Positions 47,398-56,863 of a stretch of 64,000 nucleotides of DNA are shown piece by piece (within the stretch, counting starts at the first letter, position 1; each line of letters opens with the position of its first letter). The notes under the pieces were generated by a model. It ran no database searches. It worked only from the letters and a program-made list of their open reading frames with translations, and had not been told where the DNA came from. This DNA comes from Amphritea sp. (lineage in GTDB: Bacteria; Pseudomonadota; Gammaproteobacteria; Pseudomonadales; Balneatricaceae), in the NCBI RefSeq assembly GCF_016744155.1, contig NZ_JADGEW010000019.1, positions 1-64,000 of the forward strand, given 5' to 3'. Both the position numbers and the translations under genes were made by a program.

Positions 47398-47967
47398 CTA
47401 TATATCTCCAATTGTTTATTCATTTATAGTGACGTTTACTTTCCCCACCCAATAACTTCAACGCCCAGTTGGATGATGCCAATAACATATGCATAACTCA
47501 GGCCAACTATACAAAATCATTAATTAACAATAACTTACTCAAAGAGAAATGATTTTAGTCTCTTTTTGATGACACCAGTGTAAACATTACCGACACCCAC
47601 CTATCGCAAAACAAATACGCACCCACAACTTTCCATGGTACATCTCCCGATAACAACCTTATAACTACGGCTTTCGTGCCTTTAAAGCTCATACATCGCG
47701 CTGTAAGCTTTTTCGACAGACACATTAGAGTCTCCTTGTTGCGACAACCAAAATTTCAACTATTCAGCCTCAAGTGTTGAAATAATTATCACTGAGCTAT
47801 TGAGGGCTTCCATCAAGCTTCACTGTTAACGACTAATTGCTTTTGCATTCCTAAGCAAAAGCAAACAAAATACCCTTCATTAAATTATTCACCCGACCGA
47901 CCCCTTCACGCTATATAGAGGTTAACTGGTATGGATACGCCTATACGCCTATACGGAACATGACATT
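47398..47967. other. Divergent regulatory region between VPLPA gene 2 and wza-like gene
   Basis: 570 bp without a gene. Contents: the sigma-54 promoter at 47489-47505 (minus), a hairpin AAAGAGA / TCTCTTT at 47541-47566 followed by T residues, and CCTATACG direct repeats just before the wza-like gene near 47940-47957. No promoter for the plus-strand genes was convincingly identified. Confidence 0.55.
47489..47505 (-). promoter_or_regulatory. Sigma-54 (-24/-12) promoter of VPLPA-CTERM gene 2
   Basis: On the minus strand TTGGCCTGAGTTATGCA: GG and GC are exactly 10 bp apart, TGGC at -24 and ATGC at -12. It is about 92 bp upstream of the ATG. The second such site in the window, again before a VPLPA-CTERM gene. 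Confidence 0.6.
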
Positions 47968-48600
47968 ATGACCTTTTTAAAGACAATTGCTTTATCTTCA
48001 CTTGTGTCCTTAGCCCTATTTATTACTGGCTGTGCAACACAAAATACTGTTGTGACAGCAACTACAGTGCCTATAACTCAGGAACAGGTTATCCCTGACT
48101 ATATTCTCGGCAATGGTGACAAGCTGGATATACGCGTCTGGCGCAATCCTGAATTATCAGTGTCATTACCAGTAAGGCCTGACGGTAAAATCTCAATCCC
48201 CCTCGCCGGAGAAGTCATCGCCGCGGGTAAATCCACTGCCGAACTGACCAGCACGCTGGTTGACAAGTTATCGGTTTATATTAAGCAACCGCAAGTTACC
48301 GTTATCGTGACCGACCCATTAAGTGCAGAGTTTATTCAGCGCGTTCGTATTACTGGTGCCATCTCAAACCCGATGTCGACTCCCTGGCGCTCAGGCATGA
48401 CTGTTCTGGACCTTGTTTTATTAGCTGGCGGTACAACAGACTTCGCATCCGAGAGTAAGGCTCTTCTTTACCGTAAAAACGGAAATGATATGTCGGTTTA
48501 CCCAATCAACCTTGAAGATATCCTAAAGAAAGGCAAACTAGACACTAATTACACTCTGACGCCTTCCGATATTATTACAGTACCAGAACGACTTTTTTAA
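47968..48600 (+). CDS. Wza/EpsE-type polysaccharide export lipoprotein
   Basis: A 210-aa outer-membrane export protein. Lipobox ITGC (Cys22), then the Poly_export domain ILGNGDKLDIRVWRNPELS and VRPDGKISIPLAGEV, then a SLBB-like domain with VRITGAISNP and LAGGTTDFA. It lacks the long C-terminal part of E. coli Wza, like the short EpsE forms in exosortase loci, which may depend on a separate outer-membrane barrel, encoded next. Confidence 0.92.
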   Translation: MTFLKTIALSSLVSLALFITGCATQNTVVTATTVPITQEQVIPDYILGNGDKLDIRVWRNPELSVSLPVRPDGKISIPLAGEVIAAGKSTAELTSTLVDKLSVYIKQPQVTVIVTDPLSAEFIQRVRITGAISNPMSTPWRSGMTVLDLVLLAGGTTDFASESKALLYRKNGNDMSVYPINLEDILKKGKLDTNYTLTPSDIITVPERLF

Positions 48601-48639
48601 AATTTCTCGAACGATGAGTCACCGTTATAGGAACGTCTG

Positions 48640-49929
48640 ATGCGCAGTCTCCGACATTTTGTCTTCAACACAACAGTCCTGCTTAGTGCTTCTGGAGCTC
48701 TGGCAGCTGCTGACTTTAGCGATAAGCTTGCTATTCGCTTTTCTGCAAATACGGAGTACACCGATAATATTTTTAAAACAGATGCGAACAAAAAGAGTGA
48801 ACGACAGGACACTTTTGGAGCTTTCATCAATACACAGCACAACACTGACTCTGTTGAATTGCTTCTTGATCTAGGAATCAACCATCATACTTTTTCTAAA
48901 GACTCAGAAGACAGTGAAACGTCTGTTGAAGGTTTGGCTCAGATTACCGCCCAACTAAATCGGCATCTGGAAGCCAAAGCTTATATCAACCGAAAAGTAG
49001 TGGTCTCTAATCCAAAACAGCAAACATTGATTAGTAACACCGATGAGAAAACCATCACTGGTCTAGATTTAAAAACCAGTTTCAATATTACACCGGTTGA
49101 TGAGTTCACCCTCACTCCTCAAGCCAGCCTAGTTTCTTATGAGGATGCACCAGACTTAGAGAGTAAGCGTTTAGGCATAAATACTCAGTGGACGCATCGC
49201 CTATCACCTATAAGCGATATTGTTGCCGGTTACACTTACTCTGAAATCGAATATGACAGCTCACAAAACGACCAGACTTATGAACGAGGTTATATCGGTT
49301 ATAATTCCAGCTTGCGCATTCTTGAATACTCGGTCGAAGCAGGTTACAACCTGATAAACCCATCTAAAGGCAACCATACATACAAGCCATTCTATCGTTT
49401 CGATATTGATTATGATGGCGGTGTACATAAGCTCAACATTTCAGGCTCAAGTATAATCACTGACTCGTCATTGGGTGATGGTAATATCGACCCTATCTCT
49501 GCTGATACAACAACAGCTGGTAGCTCAGAACAACTTGATCAACTGACCCGGGATGAGCTGTCGATCGCCTATAGCTTCGACCAATTATGTAGCACGTGCT
49601 TTACTGGAATTGATGCAACCTGGTTGCAAGAAGAGTATTTAACGTTGCTCAGTCAAAATCTGGAAGAATATGCACTCTCAGCGTTCATTCAACTGCAGAC
49701 AACACCCAGATCAAGCCTTAACTTAAGACTCACTCAGAAAGATGTAGCTTTCGAATTCGATTCCGTAAGTGACTATCAAGAAACAACTACGCTACTCGAT
49801 TTCCAATACCAGCTTAACCCACAGATGAATGCAGGTATATTTACCCGTTATGAAAAAAGAGACTCTAATAATCAAAGCCTACGTTATTCCGAATTAAGAG
49901 GCGGTCTCAGTCTTAATTATGAACTATGA
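48640..49929 (+). CDS. Outer-membrane beta-barrel protein (EpsL-like)
   Basis: A 429-aa exported protein with a signal peptide (VLLSASGALAAADF) and alternating amphipathic strands ending in an aromatic-rich C-terminus (RGGLSLNYEL), as in outer-membrane barrels. Strands such as TEYTDNIFKTD and DIVAGYTYSEIEYD recur. Position after the export lipoprotein suggests an EPS secretion pore or stabiliser. Family assignment is by context and strand pattern. Confidence 0.82.
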   Translation: MRSLRHFVFNTTVLLSASGALAAADFSDKLAIRFSANTEYTDNIFKTDANKKSERQDTFGAFINTQHNTDSVELLLDLGINHHTFSKDSEDSETSVEGLAQITAQLNRHLEAKAYINRKVVVSNPKQQTLISNTDEKTITGLDLKTSFNITPVDEFTLTPQASLVSYEDAPDLESKRLGINTQWTHRLSPISDIVAGYTYSEIEYDSSQNDQTYERGYIGYNSSLRILEYSVEAGYNLINPSKGNHTYKPFYRFDIDYDGGVHKLNISGSSIITDSSLGDGNIDPISADTTTAGSSEQLDQLTRDELSIAYSFDQLCSTCFTGIDATWLQEEYLTLLSQNLEEYALSAFIQLQTTPRSSLNLRLTQKDVAFEFDSVSDYQETTTLLDFQYQLNPQMNAGIFTRYEKRDSNNQSLRYSELRGGLSLNYEL

Positions 49930-50016
49930 AGACATAACGATTTATCTATTTAATGATTAACTCAACTATGCCTGTATAGATAAGACTCAAGGTATTCAAA
50001 AAATTTAGGATTTCAG

Positions 50017-50901
50017 ATGAGCACCGTAAAAAAAGCAGTCATCCCCGTTGCGGGCCTTGGAACCCGGGTACTTCCGGCAAGTAAAGCAATCCCAAAAGAG
50101 ATGATGCCAGTTGTGGATAAACCCGTTATCCAGCATGTTATTGAAGAAGCGATACAAGCAGGAATTAAAGAGATCATACTGGTAACTCGTAGTGGGAAAT
50201 CCGCCATTGAAGACCATTTTGATAGCCACTTTGAACTAGAACACCAGCTAGACCTAAAGAACAAAACTACAATCCTGGACTCAGTTAGTAACATCATTCC
50301 TAGCGACGTAACTATCTTATCGGTTCGCCAATCTGAAGCCAAAGGCCTCGGCCACGCGGTTCACTGTGCTGCAAGAATTGTTAACAACGAACCATTTGTC
50401 GTTATCTTGCCTGACGTTTTGGTTAATAATTATCAACAAGCTGAAAACGATTTGCAGAAGATGGTTCAGGCTTTTGATGAGCATAATGCTGCCCAGATAA
50501 TGGTCGAATCAGTACCTCAGGACCAAGTGCATCTTTATGGTGTAACCGACTGCAAAGGCGTCAAACCTGAGGCAGGTGACTCAACCCCCATCTGCGCCAT
50601 GGTGGAAAAACCTAAAGCAGAAGATGCCCCCTCAGACCTTGCTGTAGTCGGACGCTATGTTCTGCCAGCACGGATAATGGAGCTTTTAGCAAATACTAAG
50701 CCCGGGGCCGGCGGAGAGATCCAGCTAACAGATGCTCTTGATGAGTTGTTAAAAGAGCACAAAGTAGAAGCCTACCGAATGACAGGCAAAACATTTGATT
50801 GCGGTAATAAACTAGGTTTTCTTCAGGCTAATGTTGCCTATGGATTACAACACCCTGAAACCGCTGAAGCATTTAAGCAGTTCTTAACTGAACAAGGCTA
50901 A
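50017..50901 (+). CDS. galU: UTP-glucose-1-phosphate uridylyltransferase
   Basis: GalU makes UDP-glucose from UTP and glucose-1-phosphate. The 294-aa protein has the nucleotidyl loop VAGLGTRVLPASKAIPKEMM, VDKPVIQHVIEEA and VEKPKAEDAPSDLAVVGRYV. It starts the run galU-pgi-ugd paralogue-vanZ-like-manB, in which spacing is 4 bp or overlapping, so probably one operon feeding the EPS pathway. Confidence 0.96.
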   Translation: MSTVKKAVIPVAGLGTRVLPASKAIPKEMMPVVDKPVIQHVIEEAIQAGIKEIILVTRSGKSAIEDHFDSHFELEHQLDLKNKTTILDSVSNIIPSDVTILSVRQSEAKGLGHAVHCAARIVNNEPFVVILPDVLVNNYQQAENDLQKMVQAFDEHNAAQIMVESVPQDQVHLYGVTDCKGVKPEAGDSTPICAMVEKPKAEDAPSDLAVVGRYVLPARIMELLANTKPGAGGEIQLTDALDELLKEHKVEAYRMTGKTFDCGNKLGFLQANVAYGLQHPETAEAFKQFLTEQG

Positions 50902-50905
50902 CATT

Positions 50906-52549
50906 ATGACGGTTGATCACTCTCCTGCCTGGATAGCCCTCAACACACATGCTGATAGTGTGCGTGATAAGCATCTGACAGAGATGTTTGCTGAAGATAC
51001 TCAACGCTTTGAAAAATTCTGTTTCAGTGCCGCCCATTGCCTGACTGACTTTTCCAAGCAGCGAATCACCGAAGACACCCTGCAATTGCTAATCGATTTG
51101 GCGGCGCAGCAGCAACTACCTCAACGGATAGAAGCGCTATTCAGCGGAGAGAAGGTAAACCCCTCAGAAAACCGGCCGGCTCTCCATACTGCATTGCGTC
51201 AGCCTAAAGAGCTCCCTCTTCTTGTGGATGGTAATGATATCTCAACAGAGATACACGCATCACTTGAAAGAATGGAAGTCCTGGTTGACCAAATTCACAA
51301 CGGTCAGTGGCGCGGTTATGATGGCAGCCCCATCAAAAATGTCGTTAATATCGGTGTCGGCGGCTCTGATCTTGGCCCTCTGATGACATGTAGAGCTCTA
51401 GGGCAGTTTGCACCAGAACACATTCGAGATATTGAAGTTCACTTTGTATCTTCAATGGATGGCAGTCAGCTCGCACGCATTCTCAATCACATTGATCCTG
51501 CATCGACCCTGTTTATTGTCTCTTCGAAATCATTCACCACAATCGACACCCTGACGAACGCAAACACTGCCAGAGAATGGCTTGTCGATAATAGTGGGCT
51601 ACCGATTGAGCTGATCAGTCAACACCACTTTATCGCCATTACAGCCAGCCCTAATAAGGCTGCAACCTGGGGCATTCCAGAAAAGAATCAACTGCATTTC
51701 TGGGACTGGACCGGCGGACGTTACTCCATGTGGTCAGTCATCGGCATGGCTATAGCCCTACAAACAGGAAATGAAAACTTTCGGCAATTTCTGGCAGGCG
51801 CCCATAAAATGGACGTCCATTTCCGTTCTGCGCCATTAGGGGAAAACCTTCCTGTATTACTCGCTATGATCGGCATTTGGAATATCAACTTTCTTGATAT
51901 TCATGCCCATGCAGTCCTTCCCTACGACGGACGACTAGAACACGTTCCTGCGTACTTAGAACAGCTGGAGATGGAAAGTAATGGCAAAAGCGTTACTCTC
52001 CAAGGCGATAAACTCAACTACGCCACCTGCCCTATTCTTTGGGGAGAAGTAGGCCCTAATGCTCAGCATGCCTTTTACCAGCTACTACACCAAGGCACTG
52101 AATCCGTCATGTGTGACTTTATCGCCCCGGCTATTCGTTATCAGGATCAAGGGGAAGACCTTCAGGCTCAACATCAGTTAGCACTTGCTAACTGTCTGGC
52201 TCAGTCCCGCTTACTGGCTCTGGGTGACAGCGTGCTTGATGATGCAGACAACGCTCCTGCACATAAGCGATATAGGGGTAACCAGCCCAGCACCACCATT
52301 ATGTTTGATACGCTCAACCCAGAAAGCTTGGGTGCATTGATCGCTATGTACGAGCATAAAGTATACGTTCAGTCCGTCATTTGGGAGATCAACCCCTTTG
52401 ACCAATGGGGTGTCGAATTAGGTAAACACGTTGCCACCTCCCTGCTGGATCAATTTACCGAGCAAGCCTCTTCTGATACAGACTGTTCAACAAAAGGGTT
52501 GATCCAATATATCCAGCGTCAGCGCAAGGAGAGTAACGATGAAGGTTAA
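50906..52549 (+). CDS. pgi: Glucose-6-phosphate isomerase
   Basis: Pgi interconverts glucose-6-phosphate and fructose-6-phosphate, linking central metabolism with the UDP-glucose and GDP-mannose branches. The 547-aa protein has NIGVGGSDLGPLM, VSSKSFTTIDTLTNA, WDWTGGRYSMWSVIG and the C-terminal QWGVELGKHVA. It overlaps the next gene by 11 bp. Confidence 0.97.
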   Translation: MTVDHSPAWIALNTHADSVRDKHLTEMFAEDTQRFEKFCFSAAHCLTDFSKQRITEDTLQLLIDLAAQQQLPQRIEALFSGEKVNPSENRPALHTALRQPKELPLLVDGNDISTEIHASLERMEVLVDQIHNGQWRGYDGSPIKNVVNIGVGGSDLGPLMTCRALGQFAPEHIRDIEVHFVSSMDGSQLARILNHIDPASTLFIVSSKSFTTIDTLTNANTAREWLVDNSGLPIELISQHHFIAITASPNKAATWGIPEKNQLHFWDWTGGRYSMWSVIGMAIALQTGNENFRQFLAGAHKMDVHFRSAPLGENLPVLLAMIGIWNINFLDIHAHAVLPYDGRLEHVPAYLEQLEMESNGKSVTLQGDKLNYATCPILWGEVGPNAQHAFYQLLHQGTESVMCDFIAPAIRYQDQGEDLQAQHQLALANCLAQSRLLALGDSVLDDADNAPAHKRYRGNQPSTTIMFDTLNPESLGALIAMYEHKVYVQSVIWEINPFDQWGVELGKHVATSLLDQFTEQASSDTDCSTKGLIQYIQRQRKESNDEG

Positions 52550-53804
52550 AGTTTATGGTGCTGACCTAACTGCCTGGGTCGCTGCAGCCTGTATGGCAAG
52601 AGCTGGGAATGATGTACAGATAGAAGGCCCTCAATCACAGCTGGAAAAACCTTTACACGACATCTCAGCCCTACGAGATGAGCCTGGCTTACTAGATCAG
52701 ATTCAACTGCAGATGCAGACTGGCCGACTCAAGAGAACAGGTGCTCAAGATATTGAAGCCGATATTCACTGGCTGGCCCTGGAGCATAACGAGATCGAAA
52801 AAGCCCAGAATATAATTCACATTTTAGCTAAAGCGGTTCCAGAAAACCTTTTGATTGTGAACCAGTGCAATTTCGGTGTAGGTGCTACTGATGAATTGCA
52901 AAACATCCTTAGTGAGGAACTCAATCAGGCTATAGTCTATATCCCGAGCAACCTCCAGGACGGTAAAGCACTACAGGGATTCAGCCAGCCGAACCGAATC
53001 ACTATTGGCAGTGAAAACAACTGGGCAATCACGACAACCCGCGCACTGATAAAACCTTTCCTACAAAACATTGAGCACCTCTTGCTAATGACCAGCCGGG
53101 AAGCCGAATTCACCAAACTGGCCATCACCGGAATGCTGGCAATCCGAATAGGCTATATCAATGAGTTAGCCAATCTAGCTGACCAGATGGATGTCGACAT
53201 TGAGACAATTCGTGAAGGAATGGGAGCAGACCCCAGAGTTGGAAACCACTACTTATCACCAGGTTGTGGCTTTGGTGGCCTGAGTTTCAATCAAAACATT
53301 GCCCGTTTCTCTGAAACCTTTGAAAAAAGAGGCAAAGACTCCCTCCTGAAAACCGTTATATCTGAAAACGAGATTCAAAAAGAGCTACTGTTTAAAAAAC
53401 TATGGCAGCATTACCGCTGCAACTTAACAGATAAAACAGTGTCTGTTTGGGGCGCTTCATTCAAACCCGGTACCGCCAGCATAGATAATGCACCCAGCCT
53501 TAAGCTTATCGACGCATTATTAGCACAAGGGGTTCATGTAAAAGTACATGACCCAGAAGCCCTGGGAAACCTGCTAAATCATTATCACAATGAAACAAAC
53601 ATCAGCTTCTGTAACAACGCCTATGATGCTATAAAAGATAGCGACGCACTGTTACTGGTTACCGAATGGCCTGAATACTGGTCACCAGATTATCTGAAGA
53701 TGCTTCAGGATATGCATATACCATTGATAATAGATGGCCGTAATATCTTCGATAGAGAAGCATTAGAGATGCACGGCTTCACTTATATGGGTGTAGGACG
53801 CTAA
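52539..53804 (+). CDS. Degenerate UDP-glucose 6-dehydrogenase paralogue
   Basis: A full-length (421 aa), intact frame of the UDP-glucose/GDP-mannose dehydrogenase family. The family is evident in EAEFTKLAITGMLAIRIGYI, GADPRVGNHYLSPGCGFGG and VWGASFKPGTASIDNAPS. Key residues are changed: the catalytic Cys motif GGSCFPKD reads GGLSFNQN (Cys to Ser, Lys to Gln, Asp to Asn), the Asn four residues after the catalytic Lys is Thr, the N-terminal dinucleotide loop is GADLTAW instead of GxGxxG, and the UDP-binding TDDxR is TASID. It is unlikely to be an active dehydrogenase. A canonical ugd lies at the right edge, so this may have a structural or regulatory role. Confidence 0.88.
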   Translation: MKVKVYGADLTAWVAAACMARAGNDVQIEGPQSQLEKPLHDISALRDEPGLLDQIQLQMQTGRLKRTGAQDIEADIHWLALEHNEIEKAQNIIHILAKAVPENLLIVNQCNFGVGATDELQNILSEELNQAIVYIPSNLQDGKALQGFSQPNRITIGSENNWAITTTRALIKPFLQNIEHLLLMTSREAEFTKLAITGMLAIRIGYINELANLADQMDVDIETIREGMGADPRVGNHYLSPGCGFGGLSFNQNIARFSETFEKRGKDSLLKTVISENEIQKELLFKKLWQHYRCNLTDKTVSVWGASFKPGTASIDNAPSLKLIDALLAQGVHVKVHDPEALGNLLNHYHNETNISFCNNAYDAIKDSDALLLVTEWPEYWSPDYLKMLQDMHIPLIIDGRNIFDREALEMHGFTYMGVGR

Positions 53805-54181
53805 TGCTACGCAGTGTTATTTTCAGCCTCTGTGCGGCAGCGTTACTCTATGGTCTGTTCAGAGAAACTCCGCCACCAAAGCTATTCGACCAGTCGGATA
53901 AATTCGGCCACCTAATAGGTTTTGCCGCGATGACCTTCATCGCTATCTGGACAATCCCACGCAAATATATCGCCCTGTTTATGGTGGGTTTATTAGCATT
54001 GGCCTGTAGCGCAGAATTTCTACAGGAATGGCTACTACCACACCGACATTTCTCACTTAACGACATGTATGCCAACCTAACAGGAATAGCGATAATCCTG
54101 CTTCCATGGATTGCCTGGCGGATTAAGCTTAGTTTTTTTTTAAATTCCTCAAAATTTTTACCTTCAGAGAAGCAACAATGA
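53804..54181 (+). CDS. VanZ-like family small membrane protein
   Basis: A 125-aa protein with about four helices and the VanZ-like signature [14 protein letters not shown] followed by [20 protein letters not shown]. VanZ-like proteins are frequent companions of exosortase/EPS loci; their function is not established. Overlaps both neighbours (1 bp upstream, ATGA downstream), so it is translationally coupled to the nucleotide-sugar genes. Confidence 0.88.
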   Translation: MLRSVIFSLCAAALLYGLFRETPPPKLFDQSDKFGHLIGFAAMTFIAIWTIPRKYIALFMVGLLALACSAEFLQEWLLPHRHFSLNDMYANLTGIAIILLPWIAWRIKLSFFLNSSKFLPSEKQQ

Positions 54182-55548
54182 GCAAACTAGCCTGTTTCAA
54201 AGCCTATGACATCCGCGGCCAGCTCGGAACTCAACTGGATGAAGAGCTTACCTACCGCATCGGTCGCGCCTATGCGGAGTTCCTAAAGCCGAAAACCGTT
54301 GTCATCGGCGGCGATATGCGCTTATCCACAGAATCACTGAAGCAAGCGCTGGCAAATGGCCTTCAGGATTCTGGCGTTAATGTTCTGGACATCGGCCTGT
54401 GTGGTACGGAAGAGATTTACTTTGCCACCGCCCATCTGAAAACAGATGGCGGAATTGTAGTAACTGCCAGCCATAACCCTGAAGACTACAATGGCATGAA
54501 ACTGGTGCGTGAAGGCTCCCGCCCGATCAGTGGTGACACCGGTCTCAATGACATTGAAAAGCTGGCCCGTGAAAACAACTTCGAAACACCTGAGCCGAGT
54601 AAACGCGGCAGCTACGAGCTAGCTGATACGATGGCCGCCTATGTAGAGCACTTGGAAAGCTATATTGATCAAACAGCTCTCAAACCGATGAAACTAGTCG
54701 TTAATGCAGGAAATGGTGTTGCAGGGCATGTAATTGACGCACTAGAAATTCAGTTTAAAGCGGCATCAATACCTGTTGAATTTATTAAAATACACCACCA
54801 ACCCGACGGCACTTTCCCTAACGGAATCCCGAATCCGATACTGGAAGAAAATCGGGCCGATACCATTGCCGCTGTTTTAGAACATAAAGCTGATATGGGC
54901 ATCGCATGGGATGGCGATTTTGACCGCTGTTTCCTGTTTGATGAAAATGGGCGTTTTCTTGAAGGCTATTATATCGTTGGGCTACTGGCTGCCGCTTTTC
55001 TGGCTAAGAATGCCGGTGCAGCCATTATCCATGATCCACGCCTAACCTGGAACACATTGGATATTGTTGAATCCAGTGGTGGTCAAGCAATTCAAAGTAA
55101 AACCGGACACGCATTCATAAAAGAAAGAATGCGCGAAGAAGATGCAGTATACGGAGGAGAGATGAGCGCCCATCACTACTTCCGCGATTTCTTTTACTGC
55201 GATAGCGGCATGGTGCCATGGTTGCTAGTCGCAGAGTTGATAAGCCAAAAAGGGCAGCCGTTGTCTGAACTGGTTGACGACAGAATCTCCAAATACCCAT
55301 CCCCGGGGGAGATCAATAGTAAACTTGAAGATCCAATTGCCTCTATTGATAAAGTGCTGACCACTTATCAAGCAGATGCTCTGAGCATTGATTATACCGA
55401 TGGTATCAGTCTAGATATGGGCGAATGGCGCTTCAACTTACGTTCGTCAAATACCGAACCGGTAGTACGCCTCAACATCGAAACCCGTGGTAATGAAGCG
55501 TTGATGAAGGAAAAAACCGAGGAGTTATTAACTCTGTTAAGAGGTTAA
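54178..55548 (+). CDS. manB: Phosphomannomutase / phosphoglucomutase
   Basis: ManB/CpsG converts mannose-6-phosphate to mannose-1-phosphate (and often the glucose equivalents), supplying ManC and GalU. The 456-aa protein has the phosphoserine loop [15 protein letters not shown], metal-binding [25 protein letters not shown] (sugar ring) and the C-terminal [12 protein letters not shown] phosphate-binding loop. It ends the galU operon. Confidence 0.95.
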   Translation: MSKLACFKAYDIRGQLGTQLDEELTYRIGRAYAEFLKPKTVVIGGDMRLSTESLKQALANGLQDSGVNVLDIGLCGTEEIYFATAHLKTDGGIVVTASHNPEDYNGMKLVREGSRPISGDTGLNDIEKLARENNFETPEPSKRGSYELADTMAAYVEHLESYIDQTALKPMKLVVNAGNGVAGHVIDALEIQFKAASIPVEFIKIHHQPDGTFPNGIPNPILEENRADTIAAVLEHKADMGIAWDGDFDRCFLFDENGRFLEGYYIVGLLAAAFLAKNAGAAIIHDPRLTWNTLDIVESSGGQAIQSKTGHAFIKERMREEDAVYGGEMSAHHYFRDFFYCDSGMVPWLLVAELISQKGQPLSELVDDRISKYPSPGEINSKLEDPIASIDKVLTTYQADALSIDYTDGISLDMGEWRFNLRSSNTEPVVRLNIETRGNEALMKEKTEELLTLLRG

Positions 55549-55679
55549 TCCGATATCAATAAACAACATGTTAGCTGCGCTGGAACCAAAAATATCTCTA
55601 TAAGCGCTAGCTAGCATGTAATATATAATTTAATTAATTTTTCGTCAGCATTAAGCCATACGACAAAAGGAACTGACAG

Positions 55680-55964
55680 ATGGAAAAAACTGACAATATG
55701 CCTATTTGGGTTTTCTTAGCCTTTTCAAGCCTTAACACTCGAAAAGGAGCCCTTCGACTTATTTATGCTTGCGTAATCTTCACGCTCTATTGCCTGCCTT
55801 TTGCAATAATTTTTCCTCAACAGCCATGGCTTAAGCACGTTTTCTTAATCGATGACTGGAGCTGGTTCGCCATGATGGTTCCAATAATCATTTGGTATGT
55901 ACTAGCGTTAAAATGGCTAGATAAACACGCAAGTTGGGAACCATTAAGCGAGGAAGACGCATAA
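55680..55964 (+). CDS. Small two-helix membrane protein of unknown function
   Basis: This 94-aa protein has two hydrophobic segments (LIYACVIFTLYCLPFAIIF and WFAMMVPIIIWYVLALKWL) and an acidic C-terminus. AAAGGAACTGACAG gives a good ribosome site. No family recognised. It stands alone, 131 bp after manB, and converges with rmlD. Confidence 0.7.
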   Translation: MEKTDNMPIWVFLAFSSLNTRKGALRLIYACVIFTLYCLPFAIIFPQQPWLKHVFLIDDWSWFAMMVPIIIWYVLALKWLDKHASWEPLSEEDA

Positions 55965-55984
55965 AGCGCTGTTATAGAAAGAGA

Positions 55985-56863
55985 CTAACGCTTTAGTTTC
56001 GGCATCAATTCTGAAATAGCCAACCGCCAATCAGAAGCCTCGACACCATACAGCTCTCGAATCTTTGCTGTACTCAATACGGAATACCCTGGCCGCTCTG
56101 CCGCAGTAGGGTATTCTTTAGTGGTAATAGGGCTGACAGCAGGTTCTCTTGATATAAGGCCGGCAAGACCTGCTTGCTGAAAAATATATTGCGCGAAGCC
56201 ATACCAACTGACGACTTCGGAACCACTGAAATTAAAGTGGCCCCAATGCATCTCTTTACCTACACGTAATCGATCAGCAAGGCTAACCAGCGCCGCTGCA
56301 ATATCTCCCGCATAAGTAGGGCAACCAACCTGATCGGCTACCACACTTAGACTGTCACGCTGCTCTGCGAGCCGTAGCATTGTTTTTACAAAGTTGTTTC
56401 CGTTCTCACCAAACACCCAACTAGTACGAATGTTAATAAAAGACTGCCCTGAAAGCTCCAACTGAAGCTCTCCAGCACGTTTACTCTGACCGTAAATACC
56501 TAGAGGTGAAACCGAATCAGATTCAACGTAAGGCTGAGCTGACGAGCCGTCAAATACGTAGTCTGTGGATATATTAAAGAGCGGGCAATTACACAAGCTC
56601 GCCAGTAGCAGAAGATTTTTTACGCCGCCTTCGTTTATTGCGTACGCTTTTTCAGACTCTGACTCAGCCAGATCAACCGCTGTATAGGCTGCAGCATTGA
56701 TAATCAATTCTGGCTTCCAGGATTGCCAGCTCAGCACACTCTCTTTTGAACTAATATCCAGCTCTTGAGAATTCAGTGCTTTCGTTTCAAAGTCTGCTTG
56801 CAGCAGTTGAGAGGCAAGTAGTGAACCTACCTGCCCTCTGCTACCCACCATCAAGACTCTCAT
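55985..56863 (-). CDS. rmlD: dTDP-4-dehydrorhamnose reductase
   Basis: RmlD performs the final NADPH reduction giving dTDP-L-rhamnose. The 292-aa protein has RVLMVGSRGQVGSLLA (nucleotide loop), NAAAYTAVDLAESE, STDYVFDG and YGQSKRAGE (YxxxK). It is last in rmlBACD and overlaps rmlC by 4 bp. Confidence 0.95.
   Translation of the reverse strand: MRVLMVGSRGQVGSLLASQLLQADFETKALNSQELDISSKESVLSWQSWKPELIINAAAYTAVDLAESESEKAYAINEGGVKNLLLLASLCNCPLFNISTDYVFDGSSAQPYVESDSVSPLGIYGQSKRAGELQLELSGQSFINIRTSWVFGENGNNFVKTMLRLAEQRDSLSVVADQVGCPTYAGDIAAALVSLADRLRVGKEMHWGHFNFSGSEVVSWYGFAQYIFQQAGLAGLISREPAVSPITTKEYPTAAERPGYSVLSTAKIRELYGVEASDWRLAISELMPKLKR

Noticed and set aside
47805-47825. GG-N10-GC string (GAGGG...AAGC) upstream of the wza-like gene as a third sigma-54 site
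   Set aside because: It lacks TGG at -24 and TTGC at -12; only the dinucleotide spacing fits, which is common by chance.
55567-55619. Inverted repeat with ACATG/CATGT arms after manB as a terminator
   Set aside because: The stem is interrupted by mismatches and no T-run follows.
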